Counted from the first letter of the stretch, positions 18,625 through 28,835 are shown. The stretch: DNA of 60,290 bases from an uncultured Pseudomonadales bacterium (GCA_938091935.1 CALKNV010000013.1:1-60290); one strand, 5' to 3'. Translations and numbers: made by a program. Notes: generated from the sequence alone by a model not told the origin.

Positions 18625-19326
18625 TTAGCGAATTTCCAATAATTCAACATCAAATATCAGAGCAGAATTAGGCGGGATAGCTGGTGTCGGCGACGCTTCG
18701 CCATAGGCCAGATTAGGCGGAATGAAAAGGCGCCACTTGTCCCCAACTTTCATCAACTGCAGCGCTTCAGTCCAGCCAGCGATGACCTGGGACACGCCGA
18801 ATGTCGCAGGCTGACCGCGGTCAACGGAACTGTCGAATACAGAGCCGTCTGTCAAAGTACCATGGTAATGTGCCAGCACAGAATCGGTTGTAGTTGGAGA
18901 CGCAGCACCGTCATCGCCCGATTCAAGCACCGTATACTGTAAACCAGAAGCCAGCGTTACCACACCGTCCTGCTGCCCATTTTCAGCAAGAAATGCTTCG
19001 CTTGCTGCAAGATTGCCAGCAACCGCCGCCTCTGCTGCCGCCTGCTGCTCCGCAACGAAGGATTGGATAGCGGCCATCATTGCGGCTTCATCCATTCTCA
19101 CTTCGTTAGCCAGGGCGTCGGTGAAACCAGCCATGAAGGCATCCATTTCAACGTCTGCCGTAATGCCTTGCTGCACCAGGTTCATGCCGATGTTTACACC
19201 GATGGAGTAGCCCACCTGATTGTCTGTATTCTCCAGATCTATATCTGACTGCGCCGATACGGAGAGCATCGTACCCAGCGTAGTGACCGCGAGTAGAAGC
19301 CTTACAAACACAGTATATGTTTTCAT
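18625..19326 (-). CDS. FKBP-type peptidyl-prolyl cis-trans isomerase, exported
   Basis: 233 residues from the ATG at 19326, chosen because AAGGAA lies 7 bases upstream; the frame opens at 19353. A signal peptide (about 1-26, ending VSAQ) precedes an N-terminal dimerisation domain (VGYSIGVNIG, then helices) and an FKBP domain over the last 110 residues (VLAHYHGTLTDGSVFDSS, IAGWTEALQLM, IPPNLAYGE). This is the FkpA/Mip layout: a periplasmic folding catalyst and chaperone. The exact orthologue is not assigned. Confidence 0.9.
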   Translation of the reverse strand: MKTYTVFVRLLLAVTTLGTMLSVSAQSDIDLENTDNQVGYSIGVNIGMNLVQQGITADVEMDAFMAGFTDALANEVRMDEAAMMAAIQSFVAEQQAAAEAAVAGNLAASEAFLAENGQQDGVVTLASGLQYTVLESGDDGAASPTTTDSVLAHYHGTLTDGSVFDSSVDRGQPATFGVSQVIAGWTEALQLMKVGDKWRLFIPPNLAYGEASPTPAIPPNSALIFDVELLEIR

Positions 19327-19393
19327 ACCAATTTCCTTAGATTCATTGGACAATTACTCGCAGCAAGTCAATTTACCCGCCTGAAGTAGTAAG

Positions 19394-19981
19394 ATGCGCA
19401 TACTAACCGGGACGCAGATGAATTTCCACACAGCCACCCTCCCACACCGCCCGTGGCCTGGGCTCAAGGCAAGATGTGCATACAGAGCCCTTATAATATT
19501 GCTGCTGGGCAGCTTTATTGCTGCTTGCTCGCAGCCACTGGCCGTGTCGGTAAATAACCGCGCGGTTTACGATCCGGGTGGGCGTCTATTGGGGAGCGAA
19601 GTGCTGGATGCTGACCTACAGGGCTGTATAAACCTGGCTCTCCGGCAGCAGAACCTGGATAACCCTGCCCAGCTCAATGTCTTATCATGCGCCAATTCTG
19701 AAATCAGGGAACTTGATAATATCGGGCAGCTTACACAGCTTCGGTTTTTGGATCTGGGGAATAATCTGATTACAAATATTACGCCGCTTGAAAACTTGCG
19801 GCAGTTGAGCGGGCTGAATCTTGCCGGGAATCAGGTCAATGACATCAGCCCCTTATTGAATATCCCCAGCCTCACCTCGGTTATCCTCGATGGCAACCCT
19901 GCCGTCCCCTGCGATCAACTTGTGAGCCTGCGACAGCGCTTGGGGGACAAATTGTCTGAACCCACGGTCTGCAGTGAATAA
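19394..19981 (+). CDS. Leucine-rich-repeat lipoprotein, hypothetical
   Basis: 195 residues. A hydrophobic stretch near residues 31-45 ends in FIAACSQ, a lipobox-like cleavage site with Cys45. Three leucine-rich repeats follow at about 105-165, with cores LRFLDLGNNLI, LSGLNLAGNQV and LTSVILDGNP. Such repeats bind proteins or glycans; the role here is unknown. Initiation may be at a later Met (Met9, MNFHTATL). It is divergent from the FKBP gene and converges on miaE with 12 bases between stops. Confidence 0.7.
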   Translation: MRILTGTQMNFHTATLPHRPWPGLKARCAYRALIILLLGSFIAACSQPLAVSVNNRAVYDPGGRLLGSEVLDADLQGCINLALRQQNLDNPAQLNVLSCANSEIRELDNIGQLTQLRFLDLGNNLITNITPLENLRQLSGLNLAGNQVNDISPLLNIPSLTSVILDGNPAVPCDQLVSLRQRLGDKLSEPTVCSE

Positions 19982-19993
19982 GAAACAACTTAC

Positions 19994-20647
19994 CTAAGCG
20001 ACTAATGGCAAGCCGCTGTGAAATCGGAACTGGGGGTCTGGTCGCAGTACTAACTCACTCTCAACTTCGCCGAAGAAACCGATGCGCTCCATCACTGCCT
20101 GGTGCCCAGTAGATTTCGCAAGATCAAGATAGTCCTGAAAATGCCGTGCTTCGGAACGCAGCAGGCTGCGGTAAAACTTGCTCAACTCGGCGTCTAGTGC
20201 CGGCACCAGCAAGGCGAAGCGTTCGCAACTCCGCGCTTCAATATAGGCGCCAATAATGAGCGTATCGATCAAAGCCAAATCTTCAGGGTCTGAGATATGC
20301 TGACGCAGTCCTGCCGCGTATCTCGAGGGCGCAATTTGACGATATCTGATTTGTCGCGCAGCCATCAGCTCCACGACCTGCTGAAAGTGCAGTAATTCTT
20401 CGCGGGCCAGTTGCGACATTTTGCTTAATAAGGATGGATTATCGGTGTAGCGATACATCAAACGCATCGCCGTGGCTGCCGCCTTCTTTTCGCAATTAGC
20501 ATGATCAATGAGCAAAATCTGTTGCTGTTCAAGTGCTGCTTCTATCCACTCAACTGGAGTCTCACACCTCAAAAATGCCCTGATAGGTTGCAACAGCCCT
20601 TCAAGGTCATTCACCAGCTCAGTGGCGGGTTTTTTCGTCGCTAGCAT
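19994..20647 (-). CDS. miaE: tRNA 2-methylthio-N6-isopentenyladenosine hydroxylase
   Basis: 217 residues from the ATG at 20647, which has GGAAG 8 bases upstream; the longer frame to 20695 lies further inside rmuC. The ferritin-like diiron core shows ligand helices in DHANCEKKAAATAM, REELLHFQQV and SEARHFQDYLDLA. It hydroxylates ms2i6A at position 37 of tRNAs reading UNN codons, using oxygen. The start overlaps the rmuC stop by 29 bases, a sign of coupled translation. Confidence 0.92.
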   Translation of the reverse strand: MLATKKPATELVNDLEGLLQPIRAFLRCETPVEWIEAALEQQQILLIDHANCEKKAAATAMRLMYRYTDNPSLLSKMSQLAREELLHFQQVVELMAARQIRYRQIAPSRYAAGLRQHISDPEDLALIDTLIIGAYIEARSCERFALLVPALDAELSKFYRSLLRSEARHFQDYLDLAKSTGHQAVMERIGFFGEVESELVLRPDPQFRFHSGLPLVA

Positions 20648-22013
20648 TGCTTTCTTCCGGGTCGGCATCGGCGGCAGGAGAATCGAGTAGCGCATCTGCG
20701 CTGGCTGTCTCGACCAATCCTGTTTTCTGCTTCTTGGAGGTTTTCGCCCCTAACTCTTTCAGGTGTTCTGCGCGGCGTATAAGATTGCCACGACCTGAAA
20801 CCAGCTTGTTCTGCGCCTTGTCGAAACTCTTCTTGGTGGCATCGATGCGGTGACCAATCTCGTCCAGATCATCTACGAAGGCCACGAACTTGTCATACAG
20901 GGCACCGGCCCGGTCAGCGATCTCATTGGCGTTTTGATTTTGCTGTGCCAGTCGCCACAGATTCTGAACGGTTTTTAAGGTTGTCAGTAAGGTGGTGGGC
21001 ACCACGAAAATGATGTTTTTCTCGAATGCGAACTGAAATAAATCTTTATCAGCCTGCATCGCGGCACTGTAGGCTGCCTCAATTGGCATAAAAAGGAAGA
21101 CGTAATCCAGCGAATTAATGCCGGCAAGTTTTTGATAATCCTTTCCCGACAATGATTTGACGTGTTGACGAATGGAGGCCACGTGCTGTTTTAGCAGCTC
21201 TTCGCGCTGACCTGATTCATCACTCGAACAGAGCGCATCCCAGGCTTTAAGCGACACCTTGGAATCGATGATTATATCCCGCGATTCTGGCAAGTGAACC
21301 ACTACGTCTGGCTGGGATTTACTGCCATCTTCAGCTTTGAGACTGACCTGAACCTCGTATTCCCTCCCCTTTACCAGCCCTGATTTCTCCAATATAGATT
21401 CGAGAACAAATTCGCCCCAACTGCCCTGCGCCTTATTATCTGCCTTCAAGGCGTTGGTAAGATTGACCGCCTCTTCGCTGATTCGATTATTCAATTCCTG
21501 AAGAGATTTTATTTCCCGAGCCAGAGAAAACCTTTCCTTAGATTCTTTGTCATAGGTTTCTTCGACCCGCTTTTCAAACTGCGCGATTTTGTCCTGCAAA
21601 GGATTGAGTAAAGTCGCGATATTCTGCTTGCTGCTCTCGCTAAAGCTCTTGGTTTTGGCTTCGAAGATTTCGTTCGCCATGTTCTTGAATGTCTCACCAA
21701 GCTGTTCTTTGGAATGATTCAGTAAATCCAGCTTGTCCTTAAACTGAGATCTCTCCAATTCGATACTGGTAACCAGACGCGTAAGCTCTTCACGCTTGGA
21801 TTGCAGCTCAGCAGTATTTTGCGCCTGCTCTTGCTTTATTGCTGCGTGCTCTGCAGCCAGGTGCGCCAGTTCACGCTCCTTGGCGCCCAGCCTCTCAGTC
21901 AGCCCGGCCACATCGACACGATGGCGATTTAGCCTTTGTTGCAGCAGAAATATTGAAGCAGCCGCGACAATTAAAAGGACAAATAGCGAACCCGCAAGCA
22001 GAGTGCTACTCAT
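20619..22013 (-). CDS. rmuC: DNA recombination protein RmuC
   Basis: 464 residues. One N-terminal membrane segment (about 6-26), then a long coiled coil (about 30-170), then the RmuC nuclease-like core with AQGSWGEFVLESILEKSGL, PDVVVHLPESRDIIIDSKVSL and the VVPTTLLTTLKTV segment. RmuC limits inversions at short inverted repeats and acts on DNA ends. Downstream miaE overlaps its last 29 bases. Confidence 0.93.
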   Translation of the reverse strand: MSSTLLAGSLFVLLIVAAASIFLLQQRLNRHRVDVAGLTERLGAKERELAHLAAEHAAIKQEQAQNTAELQSKREELTRLVTSIELERSQFKDKLDLLNHSKEQLGETFKNMANEIFEAKTKSFSESSKQNIATLLNPLQDKIAQFEKRVEETYDKESKERFSLAREIKSLQELNNRISEEAVNLTNALKADNKAQGSWGEFVLESILEKSGLVKGREYEVQVSLKAEDGSKSQPDVVVHLPESRDIIIDSKVSLKAWDALCSSDESGQREELLKQHVASIRQHVKSLSGKDYQKLAGINSLDYVFLFMPIEAAYSAAMQADKDLFQFAFEKNIIFVVPTTLLTTLKTVQNLWRLAQQNQNANEIADRAGALYDKFVAFVDDLDEIGHRIDATKKSFDKAQNKLVSGRGNLIRRAEHLKELGAKTSKKQKTGLVETASADALLDSPAADADPEESNASDEKTRH

Positions 22014-22049
22014 GAATTAGTGCCAAGGGAAAGTGTATAGACTGACAGA

Positions 22050-23189
22050 TCATGACAAGTTGTCATTGATAACCTGCAGTAATTCCTGATTAAGCTGGCT
22101 GGCGTCCGGATTGCTCAGGAGGGCTTCTGTAACGACATTGACCACATTGCCGGTTTCCAGCAAGCGGATGCTGAAATCCTGCTCTTCGTTCTCTTCGACC
22201 TCGCCACCACGTCCGAGAATCCTGCCGAACCAACCCGGCTCATCTTCCGCTTCTGCAATTCCGGCAAATCGCACGTTAAAGAATGATTGGTCTCTATTCT
22301 CATCTACTATATCGATGTTCGCGCTTTGCAAGGCTTGACGGATCTGAACCCAGGCTCGGTTATAATCCACCTTCAGTTCCAATACCGGATCACCAGAGAC
22401 GCCGGCAATGATATTTGCCTTGCTCTCGGCCTGAATGGTCCCGGCCAACAGACTCGCCGATGACGCCTGATAGATATCATTGCGATCAGCAAGAAACTGC
22501 GAGACCGAACGTAGCATATCCTGCTCCAAGTCTATCGAGGAGGATTCTTCTGGCCAGGTGATGACGGTGGGTATGGGGTCAGTCCGCAGATTCTGCAGAT
22601 GGAGAACGTAAACTTCGGAGTATCCTGAATGCAAACCCGGTTCAATTTGAATGCGGTACTTGTGGCGATTTTCCTCATCACTCCCAATCTCTACCCAGGC
22701 AGTTTCGAGGATTCCCGCACTGGGATTTTCATAGTCGAGTGCAATCTGGAGCTCTGTCCAATAGTCTCTGATAAGCGGCCAAACCTGACCGGGTGTCGCA
22801 TCGATCAAAATCCAGCGCACCCCGGAGAGACTCTGAATGATGACACCCTCACGGCGGCGCTCTTCAATAGGCTTCGGTAGCGGTATCTCCTCAAACGCTG
22901 CGGTGTTTGGTGAAAATGGTTCAGGGATCACATAGAGCTGGTCAATTGTATAGCTATCCAGCTCTGGCGGAATGCGCATGTCCGGGACGATCTCAGCGGC
23001 TTGATATCCCCCATCGTCACTGAACAAACTATCCTCGCCACCTATCCCTACTCCGCTTAGCATGCCGTCATCGCCGCCTAAAAAGCGACAAGCGTCCAGG
23101 CACAGGACAAATACTGCAAGCAAGCCTGGTCTCATTAGCTTCTGTGCCAATGCGGGCATGCTGTTATTGCTGGTTCTACTACTGAGCAT
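22050..23189 (-). CDS. bamC: Outer membrane assembly lipoprotein BamC
   Basis: 379 residues. A signal with lipobox CLDAC (near Cys34) is followed by an acidic, glycine-rich unstructured segment and then the BamC core (IPPELDSYTIDQLYVIPE) with two helix-grip domains (WPLIRDYW, and RAWVQIRQALQSANIDIVDENR). BamC is an accessory lipoprotein of the beta-barrel assembly machine. The start may be Met11 or Met19 rather than Met1. It follows dapA on the same strand, the usual dapA-bamC pair. Confidence 0.9.
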   Translation of the reverse strand: MLSSRTSNNSMPALAQKLMRPGLLAVFVLCLDACRFLGGDDGMLSGVGIGGEDSLFSDDGGYQAAEIVPDMRIPPELDSYTIDQLYVIPEPFSPNTAAFEEIPLPKPIEERRREGVIIQSLSGVRWILIDATPGQVWPLIRDYWTELQIALDYENPSAGILETAWVEIGSDEENRHKYRIQIEPGLHSGYSEVYVLHLQNLRTDPIPTVITWPEESSSIDLEQDMLRSVSQFLADRNDIYQASSASLLAGTIQAESKANIIAGVSGDPVLELKVDYNRAWVQIRQALQSANIDIVDENRDQSFFNVRFAGIAEAEDEPGWFGRILGRGGEVEENEEQDFSIRLLETGNVVNVVTEALLSNPDASQLNQELLQVINDNLS

Positions 23190-23261
23190 ATTTGGTGTCT
23201 TTTTCGGTTGGTTGCTGTTTGGAGCCTAATCGCTCCCAACGGCAACCAATAACATTAATCC

Positions 23262-24161
23262 TTAAGCCGCAGCGGGTATCGGTATTCCCGCAGCTTCCAG
23301 GGCCTGTAATACTTGGACGTGAAATTCAGCGCTGAGTTCCACCAGAGGAAGTCGAATCCCGGGACCAATCAGACCCATCTGAGCCAATGCCCATTTGACT
23401 GGAACAGGATTGGCTTCGAGGAACAAATTGCGATGCAGCATGGCCAGGACGCTATCCAACCTTTCCGCCTCAGTCTGATCACCTGCTAGCGCTGCTGCGC
23501 ACATTTTTGCCATCAGTGCCGGCGCCACATTGGCCGTCACTGAAATAGTACCGTCTGCACCAGCCAGTATAAGCTCTTTGGCGATGCCATCCTCACCACT
23601 ATAAATGGCAAGCTTGTCCCCACAACGCTCGATCAATTCCCGACCTCGCTGGAGATCACCGGTCGCATCCTTGATGCCAACAACGTTCTCCAGCTGGGCC
23701 AGTCTTTGAACCGTATCGATGTGCAAATCACAAGCTGTGCGCCCTGGCACGTTATACAGTATTTGCGGGATGTCCACTGATTCTGCCAGGAATTTGAAAT
23801 GCTGATAGAGGCCTTCCTGAGATGGCCTGGTGTAGTACGGCGTCACCAACAGCGCAGCGTCAGCGCCGTAATCTTTAGCGCTCCGAGTGAACTCCAGAGC
23901 TTCCTGGGTGCTATTCGAACCGGTGCCTGCTATTACAGGCACGCGCTTATTCACGACAGCTACACAGTGGGCTACCAGGACACAGTGTTCCGTGGCACTG
24001 AGTGTCGCCGACTCGCCTGTGGTTCCAACAACAACGATGGCATCGGTGCCGCTCTCGATGTGCCATTCCACCAGCTGGTCGAAACGGGCAAGATCAATCG
24101 CCCCGGATTTTTCCATTGGGGTGGCGATTGCAACTAAACTACCTTGAATTCGCTCGGACAA
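23262..24161 (-). CDS. dapA: 4-hydroxy-tetrahydrodipicolinate synthase
   Basis: 299 residues if translation begins at the TTG at 24159-24161, which has AGGA six bases upstream; the open frame reaches another TTG at 24179 with no such signal. The TIM-barrel motifs are complete: GTTGESATL, the Tyr in LLVTPYYTRPSQEG, the YNVPGRT block, and the Schiff-base lysine in VVGIKDATGD. It condenses pyruvate with aspartate semialdehyde in the lysine/diaminopimelate pathway. bamC follows 72 bases downstream. Confidence 0.95.
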   Translation of the reverse strand: MSERIQGSLVAIATPMEKSGAIDLARFDQLVEWHIESGTDAIVVVGTTGESATLSATEHCVLVAHCVAVVNKRVPVIAGTGSNSTQEALEFTRSAKDYGADAALLVTPYYTRPSQEGLYQHFKFLAESVDIPQILYNVPGRTACDLHIDTVQRLAQLENVVGIKDATGDLQRGRELIERCGDKLAIYSGEDGIAKELILAGADGTISVTANVAPALMAKMCAAALAGDQTEAERLDSVLAMLHRNLFLEANPVPVKWALAQMGLIGPGIRLPLVELSAEFHVQVLQALEAAGIPIPAAA

Positions 24162-24327
24162 GGGCTTTCCTATTCGCAAACTGGTGGAGATACTGATTAG
24201 GGAGTCAGGCTAGCCACCGAGTGCTTGCTGCTCAACATTAGTTCCTGCTGGCTAAGTTATTAAACCATGCCTAAAAATAAGCGCTGATTTTACCACAGCG
24301 CAAGTAAGTGAGTCATGCTGGCGAGCA

Positions 24328-25395
24328 CTAGGCGCCGGCTTTGGCCTGCACCCGACTGGGCCAGGCATTGACGATCGCCTTAACGAAAGTTGCCAGCGGG
24401 ATCGCGAAAAACACGCCGGCCATACCCCAGATGCCACCGAATACGAGCACAGCCGCAATGATTGCCACCGGGTGGAGATCGTTGGCCTCAGAGAAAATCA
24501 CCGGAACCAACACATTGCCGTCGACAATCTGGAGTATCAGATAGCCAACAAGAACCGTGTAGAATTCGCCACCGATGCCCCACTGCACATAGGCAACTGC
24601 CATCACCGGCAGAGTCACCGCGGTGGCGCCGATGTAGGGCACGATAACTGACATACCCACTAATACGGAGAGTAACAAGGCGTAATTGATCCCGATGATG
24701 ACAAACATGATGTAGGCCGCCCCACCCACCAAGAAGATTTCAACGACTTTACCGCGAATATAGTTGGAAAGTTGTCCATCCATTTCCTTCCAGATCCGAC
24801 TCATCAAGGGCCTGTTACGCGGCAGGAAGTTACCTACCCACAGCACCAGGTCATCCTTGTCTTTCATGACGAAAAAAACCAGGATTGGCACCAATACCAG
24901 GAAGATCATCCAGCCGAACACGCTTGGCAGACTCGCCAGCGAATACTCGAGAATAGTCTGGCCAAAACTACCTATTTCCCCACCCAGACCATCTATGAAC
25001 GCCTGGACCTGGGCCTCTGAAAACAGACTCGGGTAATTTTCCGGCAGCGCCATCAAGGCGGTTTGCCAGTCAGTTAGAAGATTGGGGATCTCATTGGCCA
25101 GCCGACGCAGTTGATTCCAGGCTCTGGGCATCAGATAAAGCAATAAGACCAGAAACAGACCGATGAATAGGGTATACACCGCGAGAAAGGCTATCCTCTC
25201 TGAGACGCCGTAACGCAGCAGCAGATTGACCAACCCCTGCATGAGATAGGCAATGATGACTGCCGCGATTAGCGGCGCTAGAACGCCGCCCAGCATTAAC
25301 AAAACTGCCAGACCTGCGCTGAGGAGCAACAGCAGTATGATTGATTCTTCGTCGTGGAAATAACGATCAAAGAAATCGTTGAGTAACTTCTTCAT
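24328..25395 (-). CDS. AI-2E family transporter (PerM-like permease)
   Basis: 355 residues with about eight hydrophobic segments: a cluster at 17-90, a central amphipathic soluble part (about 90-150), then membrane helices to about 345. The pattern GGVLAPLIAAVIIAYLMQG near the N-terminus and PYIGATAVTLPV in the second half are typical of the family. Members export or exchange small molecules; the substrate cannot be inferred here. It lies 27 bases downstream of the TusA-like gene on the same strand. Confidence 0.88.
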   Translation of the reverse strand: MKKLLNDFFDRYFHDEESIILLLLLSAGLAVLLMLGGVLAPLIAAVIIAYLMQGLVNLLLRYGVSERIAFLAVYTLFIGLFLVLLLYLMPRAWNQLRRLANEIPNLLTDWQTALMALPENYPSLFSEAQVQAFIDGLGGEIGSFGQTILEYSLASLPSVFGWMIFLVLVPILVFFVMKDKDDLVLWVGNFLPRNRPLMSRIWKEMDGQLSNYIRGKVVEIFLVGGAAYIMFVIIGINYALLLSVLVGMSVIVPYIGATAVTLPVMAVAYVQWGIGGEFYTVLVGYLILQIVDGNVLVPVIFSEANDLHPVAIIAAVLVFGGIWGMAGVFFAIPLATFVKAIVNAWPSRVQAKAGA

Positions 25396-25422
25396 GGCTG
25401 GCGTGGTCGCTCCCTGGCTGTC

Positions 25423-25653
25423 TCAGCCTTTGCGGATCCAGTAGAAGTATGCCTGTTCATCTTTTTGGAAATCGAGGATCTGATGATCACTCTGTTCCAC
25501 AAACAGTTGAAAGTCTTTTTCGGAGCCTGGATCAGTGGCTACCACCTTCAATATCTGCTGAGACTCCATATTATTGAGCGCTAACTTGGCTTTCAGCAGC
25601 GGCATGGGGCAAGAAAGCCCGGTGACATCCAGTTCTACATCGACATTTTTCAT
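25423..25653 (-). CDS. TusA-like sulfur carrier protein
   Basis: 76-residue SirA/TusA/YeeD fold protein. The sulfur-carrying cysteine is Cys15 in LSCPMPLL, the family CPxP motif, followed by an alpha/beta sandwich. Proteins of this group carry persulfide sulfur for tRNA thiolation, cofactor synthesis or envelope metabolism. This copy is a bepA-adjacent paralogue; whether it is the tRNA-thiolation TusA is not clear. It is divergent from bepA. Confidence 0.88.
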   Translation of the reverse strand: MKNVDVELDVTGLSCPMPLLKAKLALNNMESQQILKVVATDPGSEKDFQLFVEQSDHQILDFQKDEQAYFYWIRKG

Positions 25654-25794
25654 AGTGATTCCATTTTACCGCGCTACCGCCCCCGGTGACTACGTTGAGC
25701 CCCAATTTAATCCCACCAATCTAGCGGCAAGTGACTCATACAAAAGGCCTTATTTGTGGTAGTCTGGTGAGGATTAAGTAACGTATTTATTTAT

Positions 25795-27249
25795 ATGCGT
25801 ATCCCCAATTTTGGTATTCCAACGCTAGCGATAGCGCTGACTCTCTGCGCAGCCCACGCATTTTCTCAGCCGGCGCTACCCAGTCTGGGCGACAGGATTT
25901 CAGGCACAGTTTCCCTGGATCAGGAATATGCTATGGGGCAGCAATTCCTGAGCCAGTTGCGCCGCGGCGCTCCGACTATACCGGACCCCCTGCTCAATAC
26001 CTACCTGGAGAACATATCCTACAAGCTGGCCGCTAGGAGCCAACTCAAAGATCGGCGCCTGTCCTTCGTCATTATCGACAGTGAGGAAATCAACGCCTTC
26101 GCAGCACCAGGAGGCATAATCGGCGTAAATACCGGATTGTTCCTCAATGCGCGAACCGAGGCAGAGTTTGCCTCAGTCATGGGGCACGAAATCGCCCACG
26201 TCAGCCAGCGCCATTTTGCTCGCGGCATTGACGAAGCCCAGGCAGGCCGGATTGGTCACATGGCCTCCCTGCTCGCCAGCGTATTAATCATGGCAACCTC
26301 GGATGGCGGTCACGGCGCTGCAGCACTCGGTGCGGCACAGGGGCTTGCCATGGATAGCCAGTTACGATTCAGCCGCAGTAATGAGCAGGAGGCGGATCGC
26401 ATTGGTCAGGACACGCTGTTTAACGCCGGCTTTGATCCGGGCGCACAGGCCAGTATGTACGAGCAATTGCTGGCGGCAAATCGCTTTGGTCGTAGACCCC
26501 CGGAATTCCTGTTAACTCACCCATTAACTGAATCCCGGATTTCCGACAGCCGAATTCGGGCTCGCCGCTATCCGCCACGGGATTACTTCCCCAGCCTAAC
26601 CTATCAGATCATGCGTGCTCGGGTGCTGGCCCATTATGCTCGTGACAAAGAAGCCCTCGTGGCCGACTGGGAGCAAAATCTGGCGACTAGTACCACCGAA
26701 TTTTCGAAAGAAACCAATCGCTACGCGCTTGCCGTCGCCTATTGGGAAAATGCTCAGTACGCCGAAGCGACCGACACCTTAGCCCCATTACTGGACAGAT
26801 ATCCCAATCTGATCAGTCTTGTGGTGACCCAGGCGGAAATCTATACCAAGCAGAACGAAGCGGCTCGTGCCATCGACTACCTTGAGCGTCATCTGGAAAT
26901 CAATCCTGATAATCATGCTCTGACCATGGCTTATGTCGACGCCCTGGTTGCCTCCCGCGCTTACAATGCTGCCGCTGAAGTCATGGAGAATCACACTAAA
27001 GTTCGCAGCAGTGACCATCACCTCTGGTATCAACTCGCCGAGACTTGGGGGCAGGCTGGTGACATCAGCAAGGTCCATCAGGCGCGCGCTGAATATTTCG
27101 TCCTGATCTCTGATTTTCGCAACGCTCGCCAACAGCTGCAGTTCGCATTACGCATAGAAAATGACAATGATGCCAACCCAGCGGTGGAAGCGCGTTTACG
27201 ACAGAAAATCAAAGAAGTTGAGGATATGCAGCGCTCGATGAGCGGCTGA
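25795..27249 (+). CDS. bepA: Periplasmic M48 metalloprotease/chaperone BepA
   Basis: 484 residues. A signal peptide (about 1-25) precedes the M48 domain with the zinc motif HEIAH (131-135) and the third ligand in NEQEADRIG (about 196). TPR-like helical repeats fill the C-terminal 220 residues. BepA degrades or assists misfolded LptD and other outer-membrane proteins. It is divergent from the TusA-like gene, and its stop is 7 bases from the convergent nadA stop. Confidence 0.93.
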   Translation: MRIPNFGIPTLAIALTLCAAHAFSQPALPSLGDRISGTVSLDQEYAMGQQFLSQLRRGAPTIPDPLLNTYLENISYKLAARSQLKDRRLSFVIIDSEEINAFAAPGGIIGVNTGLFLNARTEAEFASVMGHEIAHVSQRHFARGIDEAQAGRIGHMASLLASVLIMATSDGGHGAAALGAAQGLAMDSQLRFSRSNEQEADRIGQDTLFNAGFDPGAQASMYEQLLAANRFGRRPPEFLLTHPLTESRISDSRIRARRYPPRDYFPSLTYQIMRARVLAHYARDKEALVADWEQNLATSTTEFSKETNRYALAVAYWENAQYAEATDTLAPLLDRYPNLISLVVTQAEIYTKQNEAARAIDYLERHLEINPDNHALTMAYVDALVASRAYNAAAEVMENHTKVRSSDHHLWYQLAETWGQAGDISKVHQARAEYFVLISDFRNARQQLQFALRIENDNDANPAVEARLRQKIKEVEDMQRSMSG

Positions 27250-27256
27250 ACTGTTA

Positions 27257-28336
27257 TCAGGCCTTTCCCTGCACCGCCAGATGCTGCTCACTGGCGAAGT
27301 TCAACATCCGAGTAAGAGGCCGCATTGCGGCTTCCGCAAGTTCCCTTTCCACCTGAATTTCATTATTGCCCTGCTCCAGGCTTCGCAACATGGAATCAAG
27401 GGAATTCATAGCCATCCAGGGACAGTGGGCACAGCTGCGGCAGGTTGCATCTTCACCAGCTGTTGGTGCCACGATGAACTTTTTATTGGGTGAGAGCTGC
27501 TGGAGCTTATGAAAAATCCCTTTATCGGTGGCGACAATGAATTCATCATTGCTCAGATTCTGGGAGGCTTTGATTATTTGGGTAGTCGATCCGATGACAT
27601 CGGCAACCTCGAGCACTGCTTGCGGAGACTCGGGATGGGCAAGAATTGCAGCATCTGGATACAGTGAGCGCATATCCTGCAAGCCACGAGATTTAAATTC
27701 TTCATGCACAATGCACGCTGCATCCCAGAGCAGCATATCGGCCCCAGTGGTGCGCTGAATGTAGTTTCCAAGGTGTTTATCCGGAGCCCAGAGAATTTTC
27801 TTTCCCTGACCCATGAGATGATCGACGACCTCGAGGGCGATACTGGAGGTGACCACCCAGTCTGATCGCGCTTTGACGGCGGCGCTTGTATTGGCATAGA
27901 CCACCACTTCCCGATCAGGGTGAGCATCACAGAATGGCGCGAAGTCTTCTATTGGACAAGCGATATCCAGCGAACAAGTGGCCTCAAGCGTGGGCATGAG
28001 AACGGTCTTATCCGGTGACAAGATCTTGGCCGTCTCGCCCATGAAGCGAACGCCCGCAACCACCAAAATTTCCCCATCACAGTCATGGCCAAATCTGGCC
28101 ATTTCCAGGCTGTCCCCTACAAAACCACCGGTTTCCTCAGCCAAATCCTGAAGCACAGAGTCGGTGTAATAGTGAGCGACCAGCCGCGCGTTTTTCTCCT
28201 GCATCAGGCGAGTGATGCGAGCTTTGTAGTCTGCGACCTCAGGCGGTGTTAGCTGTGCAGGCGCGACGGTTCGACCCAGGAATTGGCGTACTGCTGCCTG
28301 GTCTGCGGCTAGCTGGTTTGAAGGGGTTGAGGACAT
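27257..28336 (-). CDS. nadA: Quinolinate synthase A
   Basis: 359 residues. The conserved iron-sulfur cysteines are visible in [13 protein letters not shown] and near the C-terminus in [14 protein letters not shown], and substrate-binding histidines in [17 protein letters not shown]. NadA makes quinolinate from iminoaspartate and dihydroxyacetone phosphate in NAD synthesis, using an oxygen-sensitive [4Fe-4S] cluster. It is convergent with bepA. Upstream of its start lies the hairpin repeat array. Confidence 0.95.
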   Translation of the reverse strand: MSSTPSNQLAADQAAVRQFLGRTVAPAQLTPPEVADYKARITRLMQEKNARLVAHYYTDSVLQDLAEETGGFVGDSLEMARFGHDCDGEILVVAGVRFMGETAKILSPDKTVLMPTLEATCSLDIACPIEDFAPFCDAHPDREVVVYANTSAAVKARSDWVVTSSIALEVVDHLMGQGKKILWAPDKHLGNYIQRTTGADMLLWDAACIVHEEFKSRGLQDMRSLYPDAAILAHPESPQAVLEVADVIGSTTQIIKASQNLSNDEFIVATDKGIFHKLQQLSPNKKFIVAPTAGEDATCRSCAHCPWMAMNSLDSMLRSLEQGNNEIQVERELAEAAMRPLTRMLNFASEQHLAVQGKA

Positions 28337-28460
28337 CTTTGTTTGAGTTGTGTGGTTAGTAGGCGGGGTATTTTAGCATAGAACGGTTTGTGCTTTGAGC
28401 CTGGGTATACGTTGGCGCTGGAGAGTTGGTTTGGGTTCTTGAGCAGGCTGGATCTGGAAT

Positions 28461-28534
28461 TTGGCTGGGCCAATATCCTCACCCCTGCGGGCAGCGCTTT
28501 GCGCTGTCTGCGCCGCTGGCGCGGCTTTCGAACC
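28461..28534. repeat. Multi-hairpin repeat, copy 1
   Basis: First copy of a compact palindromic module. It opens with a degraded TTGGCT/GGCCAA palindrome and then carries CAGCGC-TTT-GCGCTG and GCGCC-GCT-GGCGC, ending in CTTTCGAACC. Downstream sequence shared with the next copy extends the repeat to about 188 bp. Confidence 0.9.
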
Positions 28535-28646
28535 AGCTCTAGTTAGAGAGGCGCTGACTCGGAGAATTAGCGACTTTGATATGCGCAGAAGAGAGGAGCG
28601 GTGTTTATTGGGGTATCGCAAGGTTCATGTGTAGGATTGATTCGAA

Positions 28647-28722
28647 TTTTGGCTGAGCCAAAATCCTCACCCCTGCGGGCAGCGCTTTGCGCTGTCTGCG
28701 CCGCTGGCGCGGCTTTCGAACC
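28647..28722. repeat. Multi-hairpin repeat, copy 2
   Basis: Near-identical to copy 1 and offset by 188 bases. Its leading palindrome TTTTGGCT-G-AGCCAAAA is perfect. The same two GC-rich hairpins follow, then the same flank (AGCTCTAGTTAGAGAGGCGC and later GAGAGGAGCGGTGTTTATTG). Confidence 0.92.
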
Positions 28723-28835
28723 AGCTCTAGTTAGAGAGGCGCTGGAGCAGAGAGTTAGCGACTTTGATCTGCTAAGGAGAGAGGAGCGGTGTTTATTGAG
28801 GGCACGACAAGGTTCATGTGTAGGATTCACTCGGG